A stretch of 64,000 nucleotides of DNA, taken from NCBI GenBank assembly GCA_045536305.1, contig JAZSNH010000023.1, positions 1-64,000 of the forward strand. Direction: 5' to 3'. This stretch comes from JAISGQ01 sp045536305 (GTDB lineage Bacteria; Bacillota; Clostridia; Oscillospirales; Acutalibacteraceae). Shown here one piece after another: positions 24,307 to 32,306 of this stretch (positions are counted from its first letter, which is position 1; each line of letters begins with the position of its first letter). Both the position numbers and the translations under genes were made by a program. Under the pieces are notes generated by a model. The model was not told the origin of the DNA, ran no database searches, and was given only the letters and a program-made list of their open reading frames with translations.

Positions 24307-26024
24307 TGAGATCGATATTTGCCGATTCTATAGGCCGCGTTCCCCTTTCCGAATATCCTCGCGAACAGATGAAGCGTACAGCCGATACCTGGCAGTGTTT
24401 AAACGGTGTCTGGGATTACGCCTTTACATCTGATAATGATTTCCCCAAAACGTATGACGGCGAGATAGTGGTTCCGTTTTCTCCCGAATGTGAAGCAAGC
24501 GGTGTCATGCGTACTCTCGCACCGGCTCAGACACTGTGGTATCGCCGCATTGTATCACTTGAAAAAGAAAATAAAGATAAAAAAATACTGCTTCATTTCG
24601 GAGCGGTGGATCAGATTGCAGAAGTTTTCATAAACGGAAAAAGCGTTATAGAGCACATCGGAGGCTATACGCCTTTTTCCTGTGACATAACAAAGCTTGT
24701 GTCGGACAATGATTTTGAGCTGATAGTTAAGGTAAATGACCTCAGCGACACCGCATCTCATTCGAGAGGAAAACAGAAATTCAAACGAGGCGGCATCTGG
24801 TATACCCCTCAAAGCGGTATCTGGCAGACTGTCTGGCTTGAATATGTTCCGAAGGATTATATAAATGCGCTTATTATCACACCTTTATTTGACAGCAGCG
24901 AGCTGGAGCTTACCGTACAATGCGGCAGCGGTGATTTCCCGTGTACCGTCAGTATTGATTCGCGCACTGTTGTGACAAACGCCAACTGCAAGACCCGTAT
25001 CCCCATGCCTGATTTTATTCCATGGGACTGCGATTCTCCTTATCTTTACCCGTTTACTGTCAGCATGGAGCAGGACAGTGTCGAAAGCTACGCCGCAATG
25101 CGTAAGATAGAGATAGCCGCAGACAAAAAAGGCGTTAAACGTCTTTTCCTGAACAACAAACCCCTGTTCAACAACGGTCTGCTGGATCAGGGCTACTGGC
25201 CGGAATCGCTCTACACTCCCCCTACTGAAGAAGCCATAATATTTGATATTGAAACCGCAAAACGCATGGGCTATAATATGCTTCGCAAGCATATTAAAAT
25301 AGAGCCTCTGCGATGGTATTACCACTGCGACAGACTGGGCATGCTGGTATGGCAGGATATGATAAACGGCGGCGGTCAGTATAAATTTATGACTATTTCC
25401 GCTCCGCTTGTCACAAAAATACATATCAAGGACAACAGATACCGTGCCTTTGCAAGAACCGATGCCGAGGGACGAGCTCAGTATCGTAAAGAGCTCGAGG
25501 AAATGATAATTCACCTTCGTTCATGTCCCTGCATCGTTCTTTGGGTGCCCTTCAACGAAGGCTGGGGACAGTTTGATGCAGCCGACGCATGCGAGCTTAT
25601 AAGAAATCTCGACCCTACTCGTCCCATCGATCACGCAAGCGGATGGCACGATCAGAAAATCGGTGAGATCAAAAGTCTTCACGTGTATTTTTCACGATAC
25701 AGATTCCATCCCGACAAGCTGGGGCGCGCTGTTGTGCTTTCTGAGTTTGGCGGATATAATCAGAGAATAGAAGGTCACTCTTTTAATTCAAAGGACTTTG
25801 GATATAAAAAATTCGGTTCCCAAAAGGAGCTTACAAACGCATACCGCAGACTCTATGAGCAGGAGATAATTCCTGCCGCCGAAAAGGGACTGTGCGCGAG
25901 TGTCTATACTCAGCTCACTGACGTTGAGGATGAGGTCAACGGTATTATGACTTACGATCGTGCAGTTATTAAAATAGACGAGAATGTCACGAAAGAAATT
26001 TCCGACAAGCTCAGACAATTCTAA
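24306..26024 (+). CDS. glycoside hydrolase family 2 protein
   Basis: 572 aa. A GH2 three-domain plan: sugar-binding jelly roll (about 15-165; FGAVDQIAEVFINGK, RGGIWYTPQSGIWQTVWLE), a short Ig-like domain (about 175-265) and a TIM barrel with both catalytic glutamates: acid/base E418 in PFNEGWGQ and nucleophile E480 in VLSEFGGYN. It has no signal peptide, so it acts on imported substrate. It is shorter than LacZ and lacks the Asn-x-Lys motif of beta-glucuronidases, so beta-galactosidase-like activity is only one option. GAGGTGAT precedes the ATG. Cotranscribed with the MFS transporter. Confidence 0.9.
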   Translation: MRSIFADSIGRVPLSEYPREQMKRTADTWQCLNGVWDYAFTSDNDFPKTYDGEIVVPFSPECEASGVMRTLAPAQTLWYRRIVSLEKENKDKKILLHFGAVDQIAEVFINGKSVIEHIGGYTPFSCDITKLVSDNDFELIVKVNDLSDTASHSRGKQKFKRGGIWYTPQSGIWQTVWLEYVPKDYINALIITPLFDSSELELTVQCGSGDFPCTVSIDSRTVVTNANCKTRIPMPDFIPWDCDSPYLYPFTVSMEQDSVESYAAMRKIEIAADKKGVKRLFLNNKPLFNNGLLDQGYWPESLYTPPTEEAIIFDIETAKRMGYNMLRKHIKIEPLRWYYHCDRLGMLVWQDMINGGGQYKFMTISAPLVTKIHIKDNRYRAFARTDAEGRAQYRKELEEMIIHLRSCPCIVLWVPFNEGWGQFDAADACELIRNLDPTRPIDHASGWHDQKIGEIKSLHVYFSRYRFHPDKLGRAVVLSEFGGYNQRIEGHSFNSKDFGYKKFGSQKELTNAYRRLYEQEIIPAAEKGLCASVYTQLTDVEDEVNGIMTYDRAVIKIDENVTKEISDKLRQF

Positions 26025-26045
26025 CTTTTAAAGGAGATCTTTTTT

Positions 26046-26294
26046 ATGGACAAATTTCGAAAAGTAATAGCCAAAACTGTCAGGATCATAAGAATAATTT
26101 CTCTTGTGTTCGTTTCGCTGTTCGGTTTGCTGGCTTTTATTGCAAAGTACCTGAAGTTTACATTTATCGACGATGTTCTTGCATTTATTCATTATCCGTG
26201 GCCTTATGATTCTTTTTGGCTGCTGTGCGGAATCGCTCTTGCCGTACTCATTATTTCACATATTATAGTTGAAAAATATTTCAGCTACGATTAA
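26046..26294 (+). CDS. small two-helix membrane protein
   Basis: 82 aa. Two hydrophobic helices (about 17-38 and 56-76) are separated by a loop rich in aromatics (YPWPYDSFW). The N-terminus is very basic, so N-in/C-in topology is likely. It has a good AAAGGAG site, a complete frame and lies 21 bp after the GH2 gene and before the operon terminator, so it is probably real and the last gene of the sugar operon. I do not recognise the family and no function can be inferred. Confidence 0.72.
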   Translation: MDKFRKVIAKTVRIIRIISLVFVSLFGLLAFIAKYLKFTFIDDVLAFIHYPWPYDSFWLLCGIALAVLIISHIIVEKYFSYD

Positions 26295-26335
26295 AACAAA
26301 AAGCCGTCCGATAAAATCGGACGGCTTTTTGTTTT
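26293..26335. terminator. bidirectional terminator
   Basis: A perfect 20-bp inverted repeat (26293-26312 with 26316-26335) with core AAAAAGCCGTCCGAT and an AAA loop is flanked by A- and T-tracts. It serves the plus-strand sugar operon and the minus-strand GNAT operon. Confidence 0.93.
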
Positions 26336-26346
26336 ATTACCTGAAG

Positions 26347-26796
26347 CTATCGTATCAGCTTTACAAGATATTCCGTTGTTCCTTCCTCAAAAACCTTTTC
26401 CTCTGTAACGCTGAAGCCGTGCTTTTTATAAAACCTTATTGCCCCTGTATTTTTCTCAAGCGCCCAAAGATGATCGACTCCATGATTTTCGACAGCATAA
26501 TTTAAAAGCTTTTCCCCTATTCCACGGTTTTGGAAAAAGGTGTCTACAAAAAGCTTTTTTACTTCCCTTCCGTCTAAAATTATAAGGCCTCTGACAACAC
26601 CGTCATCATAAATATATGTATTGTCGAGCATTTTTCTGTCGGTTAAAAACTCGGCGGCAATATCGACTACCTGCAGTTCTCCGAAGGAATACTCATCCTC
26701 CTTGAATATGGGATAGAAATTGACTCTGTTATTAAATACCAGAATTTCCGCTATTCTGGAAACGTCACGTTCGGCAGCTTTTCTTATATTTTCCAT
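26347..26796 (-). CDS. GNAT family N-acetyltransferase
   Basis: 149 aa. The acetyl-CoA binding motif A is KLFVDTFFQNRGIGEKLL (about residues 80-97, with QNRGIG as the Q/RxxGxG/A loop), followed by the motif B-like AIRFYKKHGFSV near 120. It probably transfers acetyl from acetyl-CoA to an amine, but the substrate is unknown. AAGGTGGT precedes the ATG. It is the last gene of the minus-strand operon DUF2310-ecfA-nadE-GNAT, 9 nt after the nadE stop. Confidence 0.9.
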   Translation of the reverse strand: MENIRKAAERDVSRIAEILVFNNRVNFYPIFKEDEYSFGELQVVDIAAEFLTDRKMLDNTYIYDDGVVRGLIILDGREVKKLFVDTFFQNRGIGEKLLNYAVENHGVDHLWALEKNTGAIRFYKKHGFSVTEEKVFEEGTTEYLVKLIR

Positions 26797-26805
26797 AATA
26801 CCACC

Positions 26806-27540
26806 TTACGGCTTAAAATAAGGCAGCGGCTCCAGCTTAAACCGATTAAGTCTGTAAAGCCTATCTATTTTAGCCTTTATCTCTTCATCCTCACATATAC
26901 CTTCTCTTATATACCTGTCAAGCACTGCATACGTAAATCCGAGATTGTCCTCGTCGGTTTTTCCGCAAAGGCCATCGCTCGGCACCTTATAGACCAGAGA
27001 TTTTGGAAGTCCGAGCTCAATGCCGACCTGCTTTACCTCTTCCACTGTCATTCCTGCCAACGGCGCAAAGTCTCCTGCGGAATCACCGTAACGCGTGGAA
27101 TAGCCTACCCAGTCTTCCGAAAGATTGCAGGTATTGACCACTCGGCCGTTATTATTCTGCGATACAGCATAAAGGGTAGTCATTCTTATCCTGGGCGGGA
27201 GGTTTATCTGTGCCTGCCTTGTCATTTCGGGAATTCCCGATTCTGCAATAGCCTCTATCATCGCATCCACTGTTGTTTTTATGTTAACGGTATAGCGTTT
27301 GATTTTAAGATGTGCGAACAGCTCATCAACATCGCTCATATCCGGCTGGATACCGTTCGGCATTGAAACTCCTATTACTCTGTCCCTTCCAAGAGCTGCG
27401 ACACAAAGCGCCGCAGCAACGGTTGAATCCTTTCCTCCGGAAATGCCTATTATTGCATTACAGTCTTTTCCATTGTTTTCAAACCATTGGCGCACCCATT
27501 CTATCGCTCTCTCTGTTACTTTCTTTGCATCAAAGCTCAT
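26806..27540 (-). CDS. nadE: NAD(+) synthase, ammonia-dependent type
   Basis: 244 aa. It converts nicotinate adenine dinucleotide, ATP and ammonia to NAD. The N-type ATP-pyrophosphatase P-loop ISGGKDST is at about residue 33, with NTCNLSEDWVGYSTRYGDSAGDFAPL (GDxxGDxxP type) near 145 for NaAD binding. It has no nitrilase/glutaminase domain. The ATG at 27540 is chosen because AAGGAGTG lies just upstream; a longer frame would extend back into ecfA. It starts 5 nt after the ecfA stop, a coupling of NAD synthesis with an ECF transporter ATPase. Confidence 0.93.
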   Translation of the reverse strand: MSFDAKKVTERAIEWVRQWFENNGKDCNAIIGISGGKDSTVAAALCVAALGRDRVIGVSMPNGIQPDMSDVDELFAHLKIKRYTVNIKTTVDAMIEAIAESGIPEMTRQAQINLPPRIRMTTLYAVSQNNNGRVVNTCNLSEDWVGYSTRYGDSAGDFAPLAGMTVEEVKQVGIELGLPKSLVYKVPSDGLCGKTDEDNLGFTYAVLDRYIREGICEDEEIKAKIDRLYRLNRFKLEPLPYFKP

Positions 27541-27545
27541 TACAT

Positions 27546-28394
27546 TCACTCCTTGTTTATTATCAGCTTCGCAATCGCCTCGGCGCACTCTTTTGCATCG
27601 AGTATACCTTCGGGCATATCAAGACCCATTGCCCGAAGTCTCTGTGACAGCTCAACCGCCTGAGGCACATCAAGTCCATGCTCACGCAGGAGCCGTGCTT
27701 TCGAAAAAACCTCTCTTGCATCTCCCTCAATAAGGATTTTCCCGTTGTCGATCACTATTACTCTGTCCGCCTGTGCCGCTTCATCCATATAGTGCGTTAT
27801 CAGCACAATGGTTATCCCTTGATTTTTGCACAGGGACAATATGGTATTCATTACCTCTTCTCTGCCTCTTGGATCAAGCATCGCCGTCGGTTCATCGAGC
27901 ACTATGCATTCCGGCTGCATAGCTATTATTCCTGCAATCGCTATCCTTTGCTTCTGACCGCCAGACAGCTTATGAGGCGCATGAAGTCTGTACTCGTACA
28001 TATCCACTGCCTTGAGTGCATCATCGACTCTTTTGCGTATTTCCTCGGAAGGCAGCCCGAGGTTTTCCGGGCCGAATGCCACATCCTCCTCAACTATAGT
28101 GGCAACTATCTGATTATCGGGATTCTGAAAAACCATGCCAACCCGTCTGCGTATTTCAGTCAGCACAGCCTCGTCCTCGGTGTCCATTCCTTTTACATAC
28201 ACCTTTCCCCCTGTTGGAAGAAGTATTGCATTGAAATGCTTTGCTATGGTGGATTTTCCCGATCCGTTATGGCCGAGCAGAGCTACAAACTCTCCTTTTT
28301 TTACCGATATCGAAACATCATCAAGGGCGGATTCATTTTTTTCATCATTTTCATACGAAAAGCACAGATGCTCTGTGCGAAGAATTTCACTCAT
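27546..28394 (-). CDS. ecfA: energy-coupling factor transporter ATPase
   Basis: 282 aa ABC-type ATPase of the EcfA1 type, which powers vitamin or metal uptake with EcfA2, EcfT and a substrate-specific S component. Walker A is GHNGSGKS (about residues 41-48), the Q-loop region MVFQNPDNQIVATIVEEDVA is typical of EcfA, the signature is LSGGQKQRIAIAG, Walker B CIVLDEPTAMLDPRGR, and the switch His is in LITHYMDEA. AAAAGGAG precedes the ATG. Unusually, no second ATPase, EcfT or S component lies beside it. Its neighbours are DUF2310 and nadE. Confidence 0.93.
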   Translation of the reverse strand: MSEILRTEHLCFSYENDEKNESALDDVSISVKKGEFVALLGHNGSGKSTIAKHFNAILLPTGGKVYVKGMDTEDEAVLTEIRRRVGMVFQNPDNQIVATIVEEDVAFGPENLGLPSEEIRKRVDDALKAVDMYEYRLHAPHKLSGGQKQRIAIAGIIAMQPECIVLDEPTAMLDPRGREEVMNTILSLCKNQGITIVLITHYMDEAAQADRVIVIDNGKILIEGDAREVFSKARLLREHGLDVPQAVELSQRLRAMGLDMPEGILDAKECAEAIAKLIINKE

Positions 28395-28406
28395 ATTTTA
28401 CTCCTT

Positions 28407-29171
28407 TTAATATTGCTGTCTCAACGGCGGATTTGATACAAGCCTGCAATCCTGACAGCAGTACACAAATCCCAGTGCATCGGGATAATCGCTCTGCCAC
28501 GGTCTGCCGCACACGGGGCATAGTCCACTGTCGTTTCGTTCGTCAGTCAGTACATAATAGTATACCACAATTTTCGATGACTCCTCAAGTCTTGATGCCA
28601 GACTTCTGCCTCTTACGGAAAGCTGAGAATCGGGTCTTGCAAGCATCATATACGCAAAGGCATCTCCAACCCCCATCACATATTGAGTCCTAAAGCTCCG
28701 ATACAGCTTGTGCCAGTCGAACAGCTCTCCGAAATCCTCAAATCTGCCGCCTAACCTGAACCTTCTCAGAGGAAAGCCCTTCTGACAATCACAGCATATA
28801 ACGGGAGATGTCTGAGCGTCCATATCGGCAAACATCACAAGCCCCGATGGCTTATCGCACCGACAGCTGCTTTCAAGATCGGCATTTATTCCGATGTACT
28901 CAAGCTGAGGTGTTGATGAACACATTTTAATCAGCCTTGTCAGATATATCCTCGTTGACGCGCTGAAATTTTCTTCGTCAAGCGAATGCATGTCAAAGGC
29001 GGCAACTGTGCTTTCGTATGAATCCTTCATAACCGTACTGCTTCGCCAGCCGTCTATTATCAGTCCGTTGTCCACAAGCGCTCCGAAAAAATCGTCAAGA
29101 GTCCTTGAAAACTCAGCTATAAACCCATCATCAAAGCGCGAGGGTCTGAATTTGAATCTGAAATTATACAA
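28407..29171 (-). CDS. DUF2310-type zinc-ribbon protein
   Basis: 254 aa. It resembles the DUF2310 family, annotated as possibly nucleic-acid-binding zinc-ribbon proteins of unknown function. Cysteine pairs occur at CRCDKP (about 140) and CCDCQKGFPL (about 165), and a classical ribbon CPVCGRPW...CCQDC is near the C-terminus (about 223-245). The TTG at 29171 is preferred: GAAAGGA lies 8 nt before it, whereas the longer frame would run through the marR promoter. It is the first gene of the minus-strand operon, divergent from the MarR regulator and sharing its operator region. Confidence 0.75.
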   Translation of the reverse strand: MYNFRFKFRPSRFDDGFIAEFSRTLDDFFGALVDNGLIIDGWRSSTVMKDSYESTVAAFDMHSLDEENFSASTRIYLTRLIKMCSSTPQLEYIGINADLESSCRCDKPSGLVMFADMDAQTSPVICCDCQKGFPLRRFRLGGRFEDFGELFDWHKLYRSFRTQYVMGVGDAFAYMMLARPDSQLSVRGRSLASRLEESSKIVVYYYVLTDERNDSGLCPVCGRPWQSDYPDALGFVYCCQDCRLVSNPPLRQQY

Positions 29172-29199
29172 ATTTATTTTCCTTTCTGAAAAAAAGGTA

Positions 29200-29228
29200 T
29201 TGACAATTGTTAGGTGCCTAAGTATAAT
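29200..29228 (+). promoter_or_regulatory. marR promoter
   Basis: -35 TTGACA (29200-29205), 17-bp spacer, -10 TATAAT (29223-29228). A TTAGG-CCTAA palindrome fills the spacer and a second one follows the -10, the arrangement of an autorepressed MarR promoter. Confidence 0.88.
29210..29221. promoter_or_regulatory. probable MarR operator 1
   Basis: The palindrome TTAGGTGCCTAA lies between the -35 and -10 of marR. Confidence 0.75.
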
Positions 29229-29248
29229 ATAATCAGTTAGGGCCCTAA
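29221..29248 (-). promoter_or_regulatory. tentative divergent promoter for DUF2310-ecfA-nadE-GNAT
   Basis: Minus strand: -35 TTAGGG (29248-29243), 16-bp spacer, -10 TATACT (29226-29221). The hexamers are weak, but both operators overlap them, which would put the operon under the same MarR control. Confidence 0.4.
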
Positions 29249-29249
29249 C
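29236..29249. promoter_or_regulatory. probable MarR operator 2
   Basis: The perfect 14-bp palindrome GTTAGGGCCCTAAC lies just downstream of the marR -10. It shares TTAGG/CCTAA half-sites with operator 1, and centre-to-centre spacing is about 27 bp. Confidence 0.75.
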
Positions 29250-29270
29250 GATTATCAGCGAGGTGATTTT

Positions 29271-29801
29271 TTGAAAAGAAGTGATTTGATTTTTAAGCTG
29301 CACAGGATTTCACGTTCTCTGCACAGACACCCTGTTCATGCAGGCAAGCGTTCTCACGGAAGAGGTCGATTGCTTTCTCTGCTCAGTGAGCATGACGGCA
29401 TTACATCTCACGAATTGGCCGAGCTTCTCGATGTGCGCCCCTCTTCCCTTTCCGAAATGATGGGTAAATTGACTGAGGAAGAGCTGATCGTACGTACTCC
29501 CGACGAAAACGATAAGAGAGTTTCGCATATTTCTCTAAGTTCAAAGGGGCGTGAGCTGCTCGATGAGATTGAGACTGAGCGCGAAGCGGATGCAAGCCGC
29601 ATAACCGCATGCTTTGAAGATAGTGAGATTGAGGCATTTTCAGTTCTTTGCGATAAGCTTTGCTCTCATCTTGAAGAGCTTGATAAAAGCTGCTGCGGTG
29701 ATTTCCCTCCCGAACCGCCTTTTGGAGCATTCGGTTTTCCGCACGGACATCATCACGGGCATCACGGCTGCCCACACAAGCCAAAACCAAGAAAGCTTTG
29801 A
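29271..29801 (+). CDS. MarR family regulator with His-rich C-terminal tail
   Basis: 176 aa. The winged helix-turn-helix spans about residues 20-110: HDGITSHELAELL, RPSSLSEMMGKLTEEELI as recognition helix, then the wing RTPDENDKRVSHISLSSKG with the conserved D/R pair. The last 22 residues are atypical: FPHGHHHGHHGCPHK, six His plus Cys, a likely metal-binding tail. A CC pair (SCCGD) lies just before it. The TTG at 29271 follows GAGGTGA. It should autoregulate via the two palindromes upstream and may control the divergent operon. Confidence 0.9.
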   Translation: MKRSDLIFKLHRISRSLHRHPVHAGKRSHGRGRLLSLLSEHDGITSHELAELLDVRPSSLSEMMGKLTEEELIVRTPDENDKRVSHISLSSKGRELLDEIETEREADASRITACFEDSEIEAFSVLCDKLCSHLEELDKSCCGDFPPEPPFGAFGFPHGHHHGHHGCPHKPKPRKL

Positions 29802-30773
29802 TCATATTTCCTTGAGCATCTGCTCAAATTCATCTGCCGGAATGTCTTCTGATACAGCCTTGGCGCGAAGCTCAACTGCTTTTGCAGTCCATTGATTCAT
29901 TTCGTCCTTTGTCATCCTTCCATTGGTCATTCGGGCATAGCGTGCCTTATACACCCTGGTGTACGCCGCAGAAATCGGATTATCCTTTTGTTTTTTCTCG
30001 TACTTGCGGCGTGCGCCTACTTCACGGCACAGCTTTCCGCTGCCATCCGGAGCTTTTCTGTCACAGAATTTTGCAAGACGGTTTGCAGGCAGAAAGAATT
30101 TTCCGCAGCTTCCGCAGGGGCGTGGCCTGACCTCTGCCCTGACAGCAGCGCAAAACAAATGCTGAACAAATGAAAGAAAATTACCCTTGTATATCCTACA
30201 GCATATTTTCTTTTCATTGCCAAAGGTTTCCAATGCAAGCCTCTCCTCTGAGGGAGTAAGCTTAATTGTATCCGTATTTATTGTCTCAAAGGCATCGGAG
30301 GGATCGTCTGTTTCCTCAATGGCTGCAAGAAACGGTGCTGCAGTATCACGGCAGAATCTGAGTCCCTCCAGCACCGCAAGATACATATCCGTCAGCATGG
30401 TGCAGTCTCTGCGCCATGCTTCTGTATGCTCAGTCTGAGATGAGACCACATCAAATCCCTTAAAAAGCGGACTTTTTTCCATAAGTCCTATGAGAGTTAC
30501 ATTCTCGCTCTCAAATCGGCTGTAAGGAGTAAGCTTTGAAACGAGCTTATCCACTATATCAAAGGTATCCGCACAACGATGCAGTATACGTCCGTATTCT
30601 TCACTGCGCTCAAAGCACAGCACTGCATTTTTCTGTGCGAGACATGCCGAATAAAGCGCATCAAGACGTTCTATACTGAGATTCATATATGATGTCAGCA
30701 GTTCTCCTGCACGATACTGCCTGCCTCCGATAAGAAAGACTTCGTCCAAATAGCAATATTCAAAGTGTTTCAT
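29802..30773 (-). CDS. DUF6076-like zinc-finger protein
   Basis: 323 aa, no signal peptide or membrane helix. The recognisable part is a zinc-finger-like block near residues 225-265, RPCGSCGKFFLPANRLAKFC (Cys-x2-Cys...Cys) with a further Cys in KLCREVGARRKYEKKQ, followed by a strongly basic helix. This block is what I recall from DUF6076 proteins of Firmicutes, and it resembles CGNR-type fingers that bind nucleic acid. The function is unknown. The ATG at 30773 gives the most natural start, although a TTG at 30791 is possible. Its stop codon directly abuts the stop of the convergent marR gene. Confidence 0.68.
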   Translation of the reverse strand: MKHFEYCYLDEVFLIGGRQYRAGELLTSYMNLSIERLDALYSACLAQKNAVLCFERSEEYGRILHRCADTFDIVDKLVSKLTPYSRFESENVTLIGLMEKSPLFKGFDVVSSQTEHTEAWRRDCTMLTDMYLAVLEGLRFCRDTAAPFLAAIEETDDPSDAFETINTDTIKLTPSEERLALETFGNEKKICCRIYKGNFLSFVQHLFCAAVRAEVRPRPCGSCGKFFLPANRLAKFCDRKAPDGSGKLCREVGARRKYEKKQKDNPISAAYTRVYKARYARMTNGRMTKDEMNQWTAKAVELRAKAVSEDIPADEFEQMLKEI

Positions 30774-30804
30774 GGGACAACCCCGTTTCAATTTAGATGT
30801 ATAG

Positions 30805-30833
30805 ATTATAATATTTTTATCCTTCTATGTCAA
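30805..30833 (-). promoter_or_regulatory. promoter of the DUF6076-like gene
   Basis: Minus strand: -35 TTGACA (30833-30828), 17-bp spacer, -10 TATAAT (30810-30805), a full consensus. It starts 4 bp beyond the terminator of the upstream regulator gene. Confidence 0.88.
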
Positions 30834-30836
30834 CGC

Positions 30837-30867
30837 AAAAAGCTGAGAGCTTATGCTCTCAGCTTTT
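30837..30867 (-). terminator. terminator of the CdaR-type regulator gene
   Basis: The stem AAAAGCTGAGAGC/GCTCTCAGCTTTT has an ATAA loop and is followed on the minus strand by TTTTTG; it begins 7 bp after the gene's stop codon. Confidence 0.88.
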
Positions 30868-30873
30868 ATCTGT

Positions 30874-31959
30874 TTAGTATTTTACGGGATTTGCGGTAAG
30901 GTATTTCTTAACCATAAGAGCTACCTTAAACACGATCGCATGGTCAAACTCGCGAAGATCGAGACCTGTAAGCTTCTTGATCTTTTCAAGACGGTATACA
31001 AGAGTATTTCTGTGAACGAACAGCTTTCTTGATGTCTCTGAAACATTAAGGTTGTTTTCAAAGAATTTCTGAATAGTAAAGAGAGTTTCCTGATCGAGAG
31101 ATTCGATAGAACCCTTCTTGAATATTTCACGAAGGAACATGTCGCACAACGTTGTGGGAAGCTGATAGATAAGACGCGCGATACCGAGGTTTTCGTAGCT
31201 GGTGATCGTTTTCTCAGTATCAAACACCTTGCCGACCTCAAGAGCGACCTGTGCTTCCTTGAATGAACGGGCAAGATCCTTGATGCCTGTAACGGTTGTT
31301 CCGATACCGACTACGCAGTGAGTATAAAATTCACTTGAAAGAGTATCGACTATGGAACGGGCAAGCTTTTCAAGATCCTTTGCATCGATTCCCGGACGGA
31401 TCTCCTTGACAAGCGCTATATCATTTTCATTGATGTTTATAACAAAATCCTTGGCTTTATCGGGGAAAAGCTGCTGAACTATATCGTATGTTGAAACGTC
31501 GGTACGTGTGGTGGAGCGGATAAGGAAGCATACACGGCTTACATCCGCATTGAATCTTAGCTCACGGGCCTTAAGATAAATATCGCCGGGCAGTATATTG
31601 TCAAGAATAACATTTTTGATAAAATTTCCTCTGTCAAACTTCTCATCGTAATATTGCTTGATCGAGGAAAGTGAAACCGCAAGAATCGACGAATACTTTA
31701 ATGCTTGATCATCAACTCCGGAAACAAAAACAGCATACTCGTTATGAGGCTTTCCGCCGAAGGGACGATATGTATAGCCGTCCGAAACAAACGCATCGGA
31801 GGCTGATACCTGCTCTGCGGTAACGCTGTTGCTGACTTCGCCGACCCTGACAAGATCACTGCATGCGATAACTACGCCTGTATCATCGATAACACCAATG
31901 GTTCTGTCAATTGTATCTCTCATCTGATGAACTACACTCTGGAACAATCTGTTTGACAT
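30874..31959 (-). CDS. CdaR/PucR-type transcriptional regulator
   Basis: 361 aa. The N-terminal sensor resembles the sugar-diacid recognition domain (RLFQSVVHQMRDTIDRTIGVIDDTG), a GGDEF-like CdaR central domain lies at about 150-250, and the C-terminal PucR helix-turn-helix (about 300-350, NVSETSRKLFVHRNTLVYRLEKI) is diagnostic. Such regulators control carbohydrate-acid or purine pathways. No catabolic or transporter genes lie beside it, so the target is not evident. It is a single-gene unit with a good promoter and terminator, and a site GAGGAGAG precedes the ATG. Confidence 0.9.
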   Translation of the reverse strand: MSNRLFQSVVHQMRDTIDRTIGVIDDTGVVIACSDLVRVGEVSNSVTAEQVSASDAFVSDGYTYRPFGGKPHNEYAVFVSGVDDQALKYSSILAVSLSSIKQYYDEKFDRGNFIKNVILDNILPGDIYLKARELRFNADVSRVCFLIRSTTRTDVSTYDIVQQLFPDKAKDFVININENDIALVKEIRPGIDAKDLEKLARSIVDTLSSEFYTHCVVGIGTTVTGIKDLARSFKEAQVALEVGKVFDTEKTITSYENLGIARLIYQLPTTLCDMFLREIFKKGSIESLDQETLFTIQKFFENNLNVSETSRKLFVHRNTLVYRLEKIKKLTGLDLREFDHAIVFKVALMVKKYLTANPVKY

Positions 31960-32044
31960 TTTGCTCTCTCCTCGCTTATCAATTTGAACACACGCAAAAA
32001 TTTCCTATGTAATATTACTAAAGCACACAAACCTTCTGATATGC

Positions 32045-32073
32045 ATTTTACCTAAAACAAGTTCATTTTGCAA
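32045..32073 (-). promoter_or_regulatory. promoter of the CdaR-type regulator
   Basis: Minus strand: -35 TTGCAA (32073-32068), 17-bp spacer, -10 TAAAAT (32050-32045). It gives an 85-nt leader. Confidence 0.78.
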
Positions 32074-32226
32074 GCCTTTTTTCAATATTTTTTGAATTCC
32101 CTTGTTATTTCGTACAAATAAACCCCTCTTCTTTTTATTAACTAATGCATTAAATTTATTATTTCATCAAAAAAATTAACTAAAATTTTATGTGCTCGTT
32201 TTCTTTTTCCAATTTTAATATTACAC

Positions 32227-32255
32227 TGGATTTACACAAGTAAATATGATATAAT
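32227..32255 (+). promoter_or_regulatory. promoter of the darA-holB-ricT operon
   Basis: -10 TATAAT (32250-32255) with an extended TGA in front; the -35 position has only TGGATT (32227-32232, 17-bp spacer). Confidence 0.6.
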
Positions 32256-32306
32256 GTTTTGAGTGCATTTGCACTTTACTATGACTTCTTATTCGGAGGC
32301 TTGATT

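Larger units (their letters stand above)
31960..32306. other. A+T-rich divergent intergenic region
   Basis: 347 bp between cdaR-type and darA genes. It holds the minus-strand promoter at 32045-32073 and an extended -10 promoter for darA at 32247-32255, with a poly-A/T stretch between them (32080-32220). I saw no frame with a ribosome site and no strong hairpin. Confidence 0.7.

Noticed and set aside
30921..31274. Minus-strand 117-codon frame inside the CdaR-type gene
   Set aside because: Same-strand alternative frame of a gene with a clear PucR helix-turn-helix; no start site.
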